Below, piece by piece: positions 53,286-61,521 of a stretch of 64,000 nucleotides of DNA (its first letter is position 1; every line of letters begins with the position of its first letter). The stretch lies in NCBI RefSeq assembly GCF_014698935.1, contig NZ_JACVMN010000003.1, forward strand, positions 366,590 through 430,589. Reading direction: 5' to 3'. The translations under genes and the position numbers were made by a program. The notes beneath the pieces were generated by a model. That model was not told where the DNA came from. It saw nothing but the letters and a program-made list of their open reading frames with translations, and did no database searches. Origin of the DNA: Flagellimonas sp. S3867. GTDB lineage: Bacteria; Bacteroidota; Bacteroidia; Flavobacteriales; Flavobacteriaceae.

Positions 53286-54239
53286 ATGAAAGTAACCGAC
53301 CACATACAAGCAGCAAAAGGAGAAACACTCTTCAGTTTTGAGATTATACCCCCTGTAAAAGGAAAAAGTATCCAAGAACTTTATGGCAACATCGACCCTT
53401 TAATGGAATTTAAGCCTCCATTTATTGATGTCACCACTTCAAGGGAAGAGTATGTTTATTTAGATCGTGATGGGCTTTTGGACAAAAAATTGACACGAAT
53501 GCGTCCAGGAACACTTGGTATTTGTGCCTCCATTACCCATAAATACAATGTTGATACTGTTCCCCATGTGTTGTGTGGAGGGTTCACCAAAGAAGAAACC
53601 GAGTATCTTTTGGTAGACTGTCATTATTTAGGAATCGACAATGTGATGGCGCTAAGGGGTGATGCCATGAAAGAAGAAAAATATTTTTTGGCTACTAGTG
53701 GCGGGCATCAATTTGCGTCAGATTTGGTACAGCAAATCAATGATTTGAACAAGGGTAACTATCTGCATGAGGTCATAGAGACGGATAACTGTGCCAATTT
53801 TTGCGTGGGTGTGGCCGGTTATCCCGAGAAACATATGGAAGCCCCTTCCTTAAAATCCGATTTAAAGCGGTTAAAACACAAGGTGGATTTGGGAGCCGAT
53901 TATGTGGTGACTCAAATGTTCTTCGATAATAAAAAGTATTTTGAGTTTGTGGATGAAGCTCGAAAAATGGGGATAAATGTGCCTATAATTCCCGGAATCA
54001 AGCCCATAGCCGTAAAAAGGCATCTGCAGTTATTGCCACAAGTATTTAGGGTAGACATTCCTGAAGATTTGATTGATGCTGTTGAGGGCTGTAAAAATAA
54101 CAAAGAGGTACGGCAGGTGGGGGTGGAGTGGTGCATCCAGCAATCCAAAGAGCTTAAAGAAGCTGGTGTTCCGGTATTGCATTACTATTCCATGGGGAAA
54201 TCAGATAATATCAAAGCGATTGCCAAGGAGGTTTTCTAG
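53286..54239 (+). CDS. metF: Methylenetetrahydrofolate reductase
   Basis: A 317-residue MetF that reduces methylene-THF to methyl-THF, the methyl donor for MetH. Motifs: FSFEIIPPVKG, DVTTSREEY, CASITHKYNVDTVPHV, NVMALRGDA, NFCVGVAGYPEKH and VTQMFFDN. It is the last gene of the metH-metF unit and starts two bases after the metH C-part stop. The 54240-54380 gap holds short AACATCC repeats (about 54323-54342) and nothing else recognised. Confidence 0.97.
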   Translation: MKVTDHIQAAKGETLFSFEIIPPVKGKSIQELYGNIDPLMEFKPPFIDVTTSREEYVYLDRDGLLDKKLTRMRPGTLGICASITHKYNVDTVPHVLCGGFTKEETEYLLVDCHYLGIDNVMALRGDAMKEEKYFLATSGGHQFASDLVQQINDLNKGNYLHEVIETDNCANFCVGVAGYPEKHMEAPSLKSDLKRLKHKVDLGADYVVTQMFFDNKKYFEFVDEARKMGINVPIIPGIKPIAVKRHLQLLPQVFRVDIPEDLIDAVEGCKNNKEVRQVGVEWCIQQSKELKEAGVPVLHYYSMGKSDNIKAIAKEVF

Positions 54240-54380
54240 GTTAGTTAAAGTTTAAGGAACAACTTTTTTATATTCACGGTTTGACACGAATTGGACTAAC
54301 TTCTTTGAAGAGGTATTTTTACCAACATCCAACATCCAACATTTTCCCACATCAACCAAATATGTCTATTTTTGCGCCTC

Positions 54381-55481
54381 ATGAAGCGCCTACTTTATTT
54401 ATGTTTTTTTTTATGCAGCTCCTATGGATTTTCCCAGCACAAGGAAATTCCTAAAAAATACGTGCTGGATGTGAGCCAGTTTTATGGTTCGGTACTACTC
54501 CACAACACTGACATTTCCCATCTGATAACCAACCATCCCGGTGGTCTAATCCTTGGATTTAACCGTAAAAGGTTCGGTAACAATGAATGGGAATCACTTT
54601 ATGGATATCCAGACACTGGTTTTTCTTTTGTTTATCAGAATATGAACAATTTCACCTTGGGCGAAAATTATGGGTTATATGCCCATTATAACTTCTATTT
54701 TCTTAGGCGGAATTTACAGTTTCGTGTGGGTCAAGGAGTGGCCTATAATACAAATCCATACGACAAGAATACCAATTTCCGTAACAATGCCTACGGCTCT
54801 CATCTGTTGGCGTCAACTTTGGTAATGATTAATTATCATAAAGAAAATTTATTCTCAAAACTAGGGTTGAAAGCGGGACTTTCGTTGATTCATTACTCCA
54901 ATGCCAACTTTAAAGCACCTAATACATCCACAAATAGCATGGCATTAAATGTAGGTTTGACCTATGATTTGGATGGAGGGGATGATTTTGAATTTATAAC
55001 TCGGGAATCCAAAGAAAAAATCTCAGAACCAATTCGTTATAATCTAGCCTTAAGAACAGGAGTAAACGAAAGTGATGTGATCAATTCAGGGCGATATGGA
55101 TTTTGGATACTTTCAGCTTATGCCGACAAACGTTTGGGAAGAATAAGTGCAATTCAATTCGGAACAGATGTGTTTTTTTCCAATTTTTTGAAGGAATTAA
55201 TTCGTTTTCAATCTATTGCTTTTCCTGAACTTAATGTGGATGCAGATACCGATTTTAAACGTATTGGATTGTTTGTTGGGCATGAGTTGTTCATCAATAA
55301 AATGAGTGTCGAGACCCAATTGGGTTATTATGTCTATTACCCGTTTGATTTTGAAGGCAAGGTGTACAATAGGATTGGATTGAAACGCTATTTTGGGGAT
55401 AAAGTTTTTGGGGCCATCACCTTAAAGTCTCACGGAGCCAAAGCGGAAACAGTTGAATTTGGAATAGGAGTTCGATTATGA
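54381..55481 (+). CDS. Acyloxyacyl hydrolase / PagL-like outer-membrane protein
   Basis: 366 residues from the ATG at 54381; the frame also has a TTG three codons before. Signal peptide MKRLLYLCFFLCSSYGFSQ. The mature part is beta-rich with terminal strand VEFGIGVRL. The motif IHYSNANF near residue 170 matches the catalytic His/Ser region of the PagL lipid A 3-O-deacylase family, suggesting lipid A or other acyl-ester cleavage in the outer membrane. Ends four bases into the next gene (ATGA overlap), so it is coupled with the GIN lipoprotein. Confidence 0.8.
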   Translation: MKRLLYLCFFLCSSYGFSQHKEIPKKYVLDVSQFYGSVLLHNTDISHLITNHPGGLILGFNRKRFGNNEWESLYGYPDTGFSFVYQNMNNFTLGENYGLYAHYNFYFLRRNLQFRVGQGVAYNTNPYDKNTNFRNNAYGSHLLASTLVMINYHKENLFSKLGLKAGLSLIHYSNANFKAPNTSTNSMALNVGLTYDLDGGDDFEFITRESKEKISEPIRYNLALRTGVNESDVINSGRYGFWILSAYADKRLGRISAIQFGTDVFFSNFLKELIRFQSIAFPELNVDADTDFKRIGLFVGHELFINKMSVETQLGYYVYYPFDFEGKVYNRIGLKRYFGDKVFGAITLKSHGAKAETVEFGIGVRL

Positions 55482-56230
55482 AGAAAGGAATAATCACATA
55501 TCTAGCCCTGCTTTTAATTGCCTGTAATGGGGAAAACACTCCCGATTGTTTCCAAAATGCCGGTGATTTAGTCAGGATAACGGTTGAAGTTCCAAGTTTC
55601 ACGACCATTACAGTTTTCGAGAATATCAATTTGGTCATAAGACAAGGAACCGAACAGCAAGTAGAAATTGAGACTGGAGAGTTTTTGCAAAATGATGTTA
55701 CAGCATCGGTAGAAGATAATCGACTCATTTTAAGAAACGAAAATGGTTGTAATTTTATTCGGGATTATGGTTTGACCACTATTTATGTGACTTCACCCAA
55801 TATTACCCAAATTCGCAGCAGTACTGGATTGTTGGTGTCCAGTGATGGGATTCTGAATTACCCGAATCTTAGCTTGATTTCTGAAAGTTTCAATAATCCG
55901 GAGTCGGAAACCACAGATGGTTCTTTTGATTTGAATGTAAATGCTCAAAATATCGGAATTGTTGTCAATGGAATAGCCTTTTTTAAGTTGCAGGGAACAA
56001 CCGATAATATTAATATCACTTTGGCTGCAGGTGATTCTCGTATTGAAGCAGAGAGGTTAATCACACAGAATGTGAGTTTGAACCATCGTGGGTCCAATGA
56101 TATATTGGTGAATCCCCAACTGAGAATTTCGGGAATAATAAGAGGTACAGGAGATGTCATTAGTGTCAACCGCCCACCGACTGTTGAGGTAGAGGAACTA
56201 TTTAATGGGCGGCTAATTTTTAGGAATTAA
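55478..56230 (+). CDS. GIN-domain (DUF2807) lipoprotein
   Basis: A 250-residue protein with lipobox LIAC (C16). The body is a DUF2807/GIN beta-helix: SFTTITVFENINLVIRQG, EIETGEFLQNDVTASVEDN and RISGIIRGTGDVI. GIN proteins bind polysaccharides or other envelope partners in Bacteroidota, but the function is unclear. Start ATG overlaps the PagL-like stop. Two half-sites of the type TTAGGAAT fall around its end (56220) and just after (56327) but do not form full dyads. Confidence 0.85.
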   Translation: MKKGIITYLALLLIACNGENTPDCFQNAGDLVRITVEVPSFTTITVFENINLVIRQGTEQQVEIETGEFLQNDVTASVEDNRLILRNENGCNFIRDYGLTTIYVTSPNITQIRSSTGLLVSSDGILNYPNLSLISESFNNPESETTDGSFDLNVNAQNIGIVVNGIAFFKLQGTTDNINITLAAGDSRIEAERLITQNVSLNHRGSNDILVNPQLRISGIIRGTGDVISVNRPPTVEVEELFNGRLIFRN

Positions 56231-56303
56231 TCGAAAGTTAAAAACCGTAATTAAACAGAGTCTTTGATTTCTCATTAAATTCGATTCAAGGAAATCTACA
56301 CAT

Positions 56304-57374
56304 TTGAAATCACTCTTCACATATTTTAGGAATCTTTTAGACTCCTATCAGGTTAAATCTTTGGAAGGTCTGCAGGGAATAAAAAAGGCTGATACCATGT
56401 TCCATAATTTATGGGCAGCAGGGAAAGTGCCCGGAATGGCCGTTACCATTTTGAATGAAGGTAAGACCATGCTTGAAAAAGGGTATGGCTATGCCAATCT
56501 GGAAAAAAGAATCCCTGTAGATCCCCAAAACACCATAATTCGGATAGCCAGTATTTCAAAATGTATTACAGGAATGGCTTTGGCCAAAATGATAGAGGAG
56601 GGGTTGATAGATCTGGATACTTCATTCTATAAATACGTGCCATATTATCCGAAAAAGAACTATGATTTTACACTTCGACAATTAGCAGGACATACAGCTG
56701 GAATCCGTGGGTATAGAGGAAAAGAATTTGCTCTGAACCGCCCTTTCTCCATAAAAGATAGTATTGAGGTTTTTAAGAATGACCCTTTGGTTTTTGAGCC
56801 AGGAAAAGGCTATTTGTACAATAGCTTCGATTTTGTGTTACTTTCCCTAGCAATGCAAGAAGCTGCCGGAATCCCTTTTGAAGACTATGTCAAGGAAAAA
56901 ATTCTGGATCCTTTAGGTATGAACAATACTTTTCCTCCTGATTCAAATAAGGCCAATTTGAATGGTGTGGATAACCTTGCTGAAAGTTACACCACATCAA
57001 CAACTGGTTTTAAAAAGGCCACATCCATAAACAATCATTACAAGATGGCAGGAGGTGGTTATTTATCTACAAGTAGTGATATTGCCAAATTGGGTAACGC
57101 AATATTGGACAACAATGTAATAGAACCTAAAATTCTTAAGGCTGTTCTTACGTCACAAAATGTTAGCGGGAATCCAACTTACTATGGCTTGGGCTTTCAG
57201 GTGAGCCAAGATGCCAATGGTAAAAATTTTGTTGGACATGTTGGTAACAGTGTTGGGGCATATTCCAATTTTTATGTGTATCCAAACAAGAAAATTGTGG
57301 TTTCCATTTTGATTAATTGTACTGATCCTAAAGTTCAAAAAGAACTTGATTTGATAAATATTTTATTTAATTAG
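56304..57374 (+). CDS. Serine hydrolase (beta-lactamase/DD-peptidase family)
   Basis: A 356-residue protein starting at a TTG (MKSLFTYFRN). Catalytic motifs of the serine beta-lactamase-like family: SISK (S83, K86), Y172-N-S174, and HVGNS near residue 312. No signal peptide is visible, so a cytoplasmic location is possible, unusual for penicillin-binding enzymes; it is more likely an esterase or peptidase than a true beta-lactamase. The start is not certain because no ATG is available upstream. Confidence 0.85.
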   Translation: MKSLFTYFRNLLDSYQVKSLEGLQGIKKADTMFHNLWAAGKVPGMAVTILNEGKTMLEKGYGYANLEKRIPVDPQNTIIRIASISKCITGMALAKMIEEGLIDLDTSFYKYVPYYPKKNYDFTLRQLAGHTAGIRGYRGKEFALNRPFSIKDSIEVFKNDPLVFEPGKGYLYNSFDFVLLSLAMQEAAGIPFEDYVKEKILDPLGMNNTFPPDSNKANLNGVDNLAESYTTSTTGFKKATSINNHYKMAGGGYLSTSSDIAKLGNAILDNNVIEPKILKAVLTSQNVSGNPTYYGLGFQVSQDANGKNFVGHVGNSVGAYSNFYVYPNKKIVVSILINCTDPKVQKELDLINILFN

Positions 57375-57392
57375 GAATCCTTACTATATTTG
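57371..57392 (+). promoter_or_regulatory. TTAGGA dyad plus -7 element before the thioredoxin-like gene
   Basis: TTAGGAATCCTTA (57371-57383) is a near-perfect inverted repeat, immediately followed by TATATTTG (57385-57392), a TAnnTTTG -7 box. The dyad overlaps the end of the serine hydrolase gene. Similar dyads lie before 57707 and 58748. Confidence 0.6.
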
Positions 57393-57428
57393 TAAAGCAA
57401 TATTGCAAAAACTCAAAAATTTAAAGAA

Positions 57429-57662
57429 ATGAGTAAATCAATTTTTTATCATGCAGGTTGTCCTGTATGTGTAAGTGCAGAACAAGATTTGGTAAATCTT
57501 CTTGGTTCTGAAAATGTATCCATTATAAATATAGGTCAAAACAAAGAAAGTATAAGTGAAGCTGAGGGGAGAGGTGTTCAATCAGTTCCTGCTTTGGTAA
57601 CTCCCAATGGTAACGTATTACATATTAATTATGGTGCGTCTATTGAAGATTTAAAGAATTAA
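57429..57662 (+). CDS. Thioredoxin-like small protein
   Basis: A 77-residue thioredoxin/glutaredoxin-fold protein with an N-terminal GCPVC redox motif (C-P-V-C) and SVPALVTPNGNVLHINYG near the C-terminus including a cis-Pro-like VPA. It is shorter than thioredoxin and resembles glutaredoxin-type or 'thioredoxin family' minimal proteins. Probably a cytoplasmic disulfide exchange protein. Possible operator upstream and a second dyad just downstream suggest joint control with the neighbouring genes. Confidence 0.85.
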   Translation: MSKSIFYHAGCPVCVSAEQDLVNLLGSENVSIINIGQNKESISEAEGRGVQSVPALVTPNGNVLHINYGASIEDLKN

Positions 57663-57678
57663 TTTTTATTCTTTAAAG

Positions 57679-57691
57679 TTAGGAATCCTAA
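57679..57691 (+). promoter_or_regulatory. Perfect TTAGGA-A-TCCTAA dyad before the lipoprotein/DUF2024 unit
   Basis: TTAGGAATCCTAA is a 6-1-6 perfect inverted repeat 15 bases ahead of the start codon at 57707. The following TAAAATTTA is a poor -7 candidate. Confidence 0.6.
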
Positions 57692-57706
57692 TAAAATTTA
57701 TTCAAA

Positions 57707-58429
57707 ATGAAAAACAAAAATTTATTTATGCTAAGCTTGTTGTTGGGCTGTGGTCTGTTTACTTCTTGCGCCCAGAAAGGCCCATACGACAATGCGGATT
57801 TTCAAATTAAAACAGTTGAAGTTAGCAACAAAGCTGACTTGGGAGTGTTGGTTTGGGAGATTACTGTAAATGGTCAAGCTGGCTCTACGGTTCCAGTACC
57901 AGCTGGACAGTTGGATGGAGCACCCGTTTTGGGTTATGTTTTTCCAACTAGTCTAAAACCCACCGATGTTGGTTTTAACGCAACAGAAGGTATTGTGGCT
58001 TTGGCCCTGACCTCACATCCCGATTTTGATGACACCCCGTTATGGGACGAGAACAGTGATTCAATTTTTGACAACGACGGAATAATATGGCATCCCCATT
58101 GGGTTATACTTTCTGAAGACAAACGGGTAGCAGGTGGACTTTCGGTAAAACAGTTCAAAAAAGCCGATGAAACAATTGTGTTACCGCCAACAAACCCTGG
58201 TATGCCAATGTATATGGATTCTCCTGGGTATCCTGTAACAACTAAAAGCAATAGCATAAAAGTTGTTGTGCCCAATTATAGAATCAACAACAAAATCGAT
58301 TTTAAATATGATGGAGTTGCTGCTTTTATGAAGGTGAATACAAGTATAGAAGATAAGCCGATGCTTGGAGTGTATGAAGTTTTTAGCGTGGCAAGTGGCG
58401 ACTTGTCCTTACCCTATACCGTGAAGTAA
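57707..58429 (+). CDS. Hypothetical lipoprotein (240 aa)
   Basis: A 240-residue secreted protein with lipobox FTSC (C20). It has beta-rich sequence with D- and W-rich stretches (WDENSDSIFDNDGIIWHPHW, SVKQFKK). I do not recognise a domain family. The stop codon shares one base with the ATG of DUF2024, so they are co-transcribed and coupled. A TTAGGA dyad sits just upstream. Possible roles (metal, stress, ligand binding) are guesses. Confidence 0.7.
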   Translation: MKNKNLFMLSLLLGCGLFTSCAQKGPYDNADFQIKTVEVSNKADLGVLVWEITVNGQAGSTVPVPAGQLDGAPVLGYVFPTSLKPTDVGFNATEGIVALALTSHPDFDDTPLWDENSDSIFDNDGIIWHPHWVILSEDKRVAGGLSVKQFKKADETIVLPPTNPGMPMYMDSPGYPVTTKSNSIKVVVPNYRINNKIDFKYDGVAAFMKVNTSIEDKPMLGVYEVFSVASGDLSLPYTVK

Positions 58430-58692
58430 TGGAAGTTTCGGTTTGGGACACATATGTGCCTAGGGAAGATGGTAAAGTGATGCATTTTGACATTCTGGTT
58501 CCATCGTCCACGACGGATACTGATGTTATTTTTGAGCATGGAAGAGAATATTTACGGTCCAAACCTTTTCAGACTGGAAAATTGGCTTCGAATGAATGCC
58601 GATTCTGTCATATGCAATCAGCTCCTGCCAATGTGGTAGAAAACATTAAAGCGGAAGGATATTACATCATTGAAATGGAAAATTGTTCCTAA
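58429..58692 (+). CDS. DUF2024 protein
   Basis: An 87-residue DUF2024 protein: MEVSVWDTYVPREDGKVMHF and FGHGREYL-like EHGREYL, then CRFCHM near residue 62, where the two cysteines may bind a metal. Function unknown. It follows the lipoprotein by a one-base overlap and is followed by the MarR gene with a 55-base spacer containing the third dyad. Confidence 0.85.
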   Translation: MEVSVWDTYVPREDGKVMHFDILVPSSTTDTDVIFEHGREYLRSKPFQTGKLASNECRFCHMQSAPANVVENIKAEGYYIIEMENCS

Positions 58693-58737
58693 TTTAATTA
58701 GGATAACTAACTTTGCCTGTCGAGACTCTCGGCAGGC
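58688..58737 (+). promoter_or_regulatory. MarR promoter: palindrome, TTAGGA dyad, -7 element, hairpin
   Basis: CCTAATT-T-AATTAGG (58688-58702) is a perfect 15-base palindrome; overlapping it, TTAGGATAACTAA (58698-58710) is the third dyad of this kind. TAACTTTG (58708-58715) is a TAnnTTTG -7 element. Then GCCTG-t-CGAG, loop ACT, CTCG-g-CAGGC (58715-58737) forms a 10-bp hairpin just before the MarR start; it has no T-run. Confidence 0.6.
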
Positions 58738-58747
58738 ATTGTTCACT

Positions 58748-59356
58748 ATGGATAAAAGAAGCGTTTTTGACCCAAAACAGCAGCAAGATGATCTTTCGAG
58801 CAAAATAATTGCTGGATTGGAACGTATTTCACAAGCGTTCAAAGCCCTTTTATGGGAAAAAGCAAAACAATTGGGGTTAAGCCCCATCCAGATTCAAATC
58901 TTGATTTTTGTAGCTTATCATAAAAGCGAATTCAACAATGTGAGTTTTTTGGCCCAAGAATTCAATGTGACCAAACCTACTATCAGTGATGCCATACGTG
59001 TTTTGGTGAAAAAAGAGTTAGTGGTCAAAGACCATTCTTCAAGCGATAATCGAAGTTATTCGCTTCTTCTTTCTGGCGAAGGCAAAAAAATGGTAACCGA
59101 GACCGAGCATTTTGCCAATCCTCTGGTAGAACAATTGGAGTTTGTTGAATCTGCTGAAAAAGAAAATCTATTCAAAACCTTGAGCAAATTGATTTATCAA
59201 CTGAATCAAATTGGGGTATTGACCGTGCAACGCACATGTTTTGCCTGCAAGTTCTATGCAAAATCGGCTGATAACCACTACTGTAATCTATTGGAAAAAC
59301 AATTGAAACACTCCGATATCCGATTGGATTGTGTGGAATTTGAAGAAAGATCATGA
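58748..59356 (+). CDS. MarR family transcriptional regulator with C-terminal cysteine motif
   Basis: A 202-residue winged-helix protein starting MDKRSVFDPK; an earlier in-frame ATG at 58670 is inside DUF2024 and not used. MarR domain ~20-150: SPIQIQILIFVAYHKS, LAQEFNVTKPTISDAIRVL (recognition helix), DHSSSDNRSYSLLLSGEG wing. The tail carries CFAC (C164, C167), C179 and C195, a likely metal or redox centre. It ends four bases into the Crp/Fnr remnant (ATGA). Probable autoregulator via the TTAGGA dyad. Confidence 0.88.
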   Translation: MDKRSVFDPKQQQDDLSSKIIAGLERISQAFKALLWEKAKQLGLSPIQIQILIFVAYHKSEFNNVSFLAQEFNVTKPTISDAIRVLVKKELVVKDHSSSDNRSYSLLLSGEGKKMVTETEHFANPLVEQLEFVESAEKENLFKTLSKLIYQLNQIGVLTVQRTCFACKFYAKSADNHYCNLLEKQLKHSDIRLDCVEFEERS

Positions 59357-59491
59357 TTTCGGAAGCATTGTTGAAAAAGTACGGAGCTTCAGAAACACAT
59401 CTCGTAAAAAAGAGAAGTACTCTTTGCTGTTGATACTCAGGCGCGATATTTCTGCCAAGTGGGCTCTGGCAAGACCAAAAGTGGTTTTTAA
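59353..59491 (+). pseudogene. Degenerate N-terminal fragment of a Crp/Fnr-family regulator
   Basis: ATG at 59353 overlaps the MarR stop and starts MISEALLKKYGASETHLVKK, a typical start of Bacteroidota Crp/Fnr proteins. A frameshift (net loss of two bases near 59410-59415) then moves to another frame where EVLFAVDTQARYFCQVGSGKTK continues the cNMP-binding strand, ending at TAA 59489-59491. The rest of the cNMP-binding domain and the DNA-binding domain are absent. The remaining 59 bases to the globin are unremarkable. Confidence 0.8.
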
Positions 59492-59550
59492 CTTGTTTAT
59501 TATTAGTATAGTGCTCAGTACTGTGGTATTAATCCTAAATTTGCTATAGT

Positions 59551-59952
59551 ATGTCTAGAAAGAATATCGAAACACGGGAAGACGTGAAATTTTTGGTGAC
59601 CAAATTCTATGAAAAGGTCAGAAAAGATGAAGAAATAGGTCATTTTTTTAACGAAATCATAGAAGATTGGCCGGAGCATATTGAAAAGTTGACCAACTTT
59701 TGGGAAACCAATCTGTTTTTTGTTCAAAAATATAAGGGCAATCCACTAGTGGTTCATGCCGAGGTAGATGAAAAAGTGGACCAAACCATTACCAACGAGC
59801 ATTTCGGAATTTGGTTAAGGCATTGGATTGATACTATTGATACCAATTTCATAGGAGACAACGCCGAAAAGGCTAAACAAAGGGCCAGAAATATCAGTGT
59901 ACGCATGTTCATTACCATTTTTGAGCATCGAAAGCGTCTTTCTGCTAAATAA
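59551..59952 (+). CDS. Group III truncated haemoglobin
   Basis: A 133-residue truncated globin of group III: F-Y-x-K-V near the start (VTKFYEKVRKDEEIGHFF), distal-pocket region, and the proximal haem histidine in NEHFGIWLRHW (H84). It binds haem and probably O2, NO or related species in the cytoplasm; some members detoxify NO. It is the third element of the MarR-Crp(remnant)-globin unit, and converges with the decarboxylase gene (8 bases apart). Confidence 0.93.
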   Translation: MSRKNIETREDVKFLVTKFYEKVRKDEEIGHFFNEIIEDWPEHIEKLTNFWETNLFFVQKYKGNPLVVHAEVDEKVDQTITNEHFGIWLRHWIDTIDTNFIGDNAEKAKQRARNISVRMFITIFEHRKRLSAK

Positions 59953-59960
59953 CCAACGTT

Positions 59961-61397
59961 TTAATTATCGGGATAATCTTGGGCAAAACCTTCGCAAAGT
60001 GCTAATGTCTCCTTTACATCATCCAAAGTTGTTCTTGGGTTAATGAGGCACATGCGCAAAACTATTTGGCTGTGAAGAATAGTGGTAACTAAAAGTGCTT
60101 TTCTAGAGGAAACGACCTTTTCTGAAATGTATTGATTGATTTCATCCAATTTCTTTTGAGAATATTTTTTCCCAATCGGATTGTACCTAAAATTGATCAC
60201 TGCCAGAGTCGCAGGAAATACAACCTCCCATTTTCCGCTTTTCCGTAAAATAGATTCCACTTCCTCTGCTAAATCAATATTATAGCTAATGGCGTTTCGA
60301 AACTCCTGAAGGCCAAAGGTTTTAATCGACATATAAAATTTAAGCGCCCTAAACCTTCTAGTCAATTGAATTCCATGGTCGTAAAAGTTGATTTCCGATG
60401 TATTTCCTTCGATATCTCTTAAATATTCAGGTTTTTCGGTGAAGGTGTGGCTTAAATGCTTATGATTTCTTACCAAAAGGCACCCCATCTCATAAGGCTG
60501 AAAAAACCATTTGTGTGGATCAACGGTCAGGGAATCTGCCTTTTCAATCCCCTTCATCAATTGTTTTCCCTTTGGTGAAAGAATGGCTGCTGCGCCGTAT
60601 GCACCATCGATATGAAACCAAATGTCCTCTTTTTTGCAAATTTTGGCCAAATCTGATAGTTGGTCGACCGTACCTGTATTTGTTGTCCCAGATGTGGCAA
60701 TCAGGCAAAAAGGATGAAGTCCTTCCAACCGATCTTTGGCAATGCAGTTTTTAAGTTTATTAATGGCAAACTTGAATTCAATGTCGGTTGGAATGATACG
60801 AATTTGCTCTTTCTTAAATCCCAAAACCTGAATGGCCTTAATGTTGGAAGAATGTGCCTGATCAGAAAGATAAATTACGGCTTTGGAAAAATCTTCACCA
60901 CATTTGACCTTTCGAGCTGTTGTAATAGCTGTTAAATTGGCCATAGATCCACCACTGGTAAAAATTCCGCCACCCTTTTTTTGGGGAAAACCGAATATTT
61001 TTAGCAACCATTGAATGGTAATGATTTCAAGTTCCGCCGCGGCAGGTGATGCCACCCATCCACCGGAAAAAATATTGAATCCCGTGGCCAATGTATCGGC
61101 CATAACACTTACATAGTTGCTTGGACCTGGAACAAAAGAATAAGATTTTGGATGCGACATATCCGTACTATTCGTCATTACCTTTTCAAGAACAAAATCT
61201 ATTACCTTATCTGGGGAAGTGCCCTTTTCCGGAGCTTCCTCAAGAAAAAGAGAATCCATTTCTTCCCTGGATCCCATAGCAACGGGCAACTTGTTTTTTT
61301 GGGAATCAAAATGTTCTACAATGGCATCTACAACTTGATAACCATAGGTTTTCATGTCTTCTGAAGATAGTTCTAGTTTGGAAGGGTTCCTTTTCAT
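59961..61397 (-). CDS. Group II PLP-dependent amino-acid decarboxylase
   Basis: A 478-residue PLP enzyme of the aromatic-L-amino-acid/glutamate decarboxylase family: GGIFTSGGSMANLTA, HIDGAYGAAA, SLTVDPHKWFFQPYEMGC with the cofactor lysine, and an N-terminal FVPGPSNYVSVMADTL block. Substrate could be tryptophan, tyrosine, phenylalanine or another amino acid. No export or regulatory partner is next to it. Its last bases lie eight bases from the globin stop. Confidence 0.92.
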   Translation of the reverse strand: MKRNPSKLELSSEDMKTYGYQVVDAIVEHFDSQKNKLPVAMGSREEMDSLFLEEAPEKGTSPDKVIDFVLEKVMTNSTDMSHPKSYSFVPGPSNYVSVMADTLATGFNIFSGGWVASPAAAELEIITIQWLLKIFGFPQKKGGGIFTSGGSMANLTAITTARKVKCGEDFSKAVIYLSDQAHSSNIKAIQVLGFKKEQIRIIPTDIEFKFAINKLKNCIAKDRLEGLHPFCLIATSGTTNTGTVDQLSDLAKICKKEDIWFHIDGAYGAAAILSPKGKQLMKGIEKADSLTVDPHKWFFQPYEMGCLLVRNHKHLSHTFTEKPEYLRDIEGNTSEINFYDHGIQLTRRFRALKFYMSIKTFGLQEFRNAISYNIDLAEEVESILRKSGKWEVVFPATLAVINFRYNPIGKKYSQKKLDEINQYISEKVVSSRKALLVTTILHSQIVLRMCLINPRTTLDDVKETLALCEGFAQDYPDN

Positions 61398-61521
61398 TTA
61401 TTCAGTTTAGCCGGAACTGCAAAAATACCGATTTGGAGGTGGCAATAACATGATATTTGATATAAAATTGGAATTGCATCTACCATGCAAATACCGTAAT
61501 TTTATTCAGTAAGTTTTACCG

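Noticed and set aside
54323..54342. Tandem AACATCC repeats after metF
   Set aside because: Only three short units; too small for a CRISPR or satellite, likely chance.
56220..56340. TTAGGAAT half-sites near the serine hydrolase start
   Set aside because: They lack the second arm of the dyad and one lies inside a gene, so they are not counted as operators.
58670..58747. Upstream start for MarR inside DUF2024
   Set aside because: The extension crosses the hairpin and dyad and is unlike MarR N-termini; the ATG at 58748 is preferred.
59331..59549. 72-residue open frame ending in a hydrophobic helix
   Set aside because: It overlaps the Crp/Fnr remnant in another frame; the hydrophobic end is an accident of the spacer. 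No independent support for a gene.
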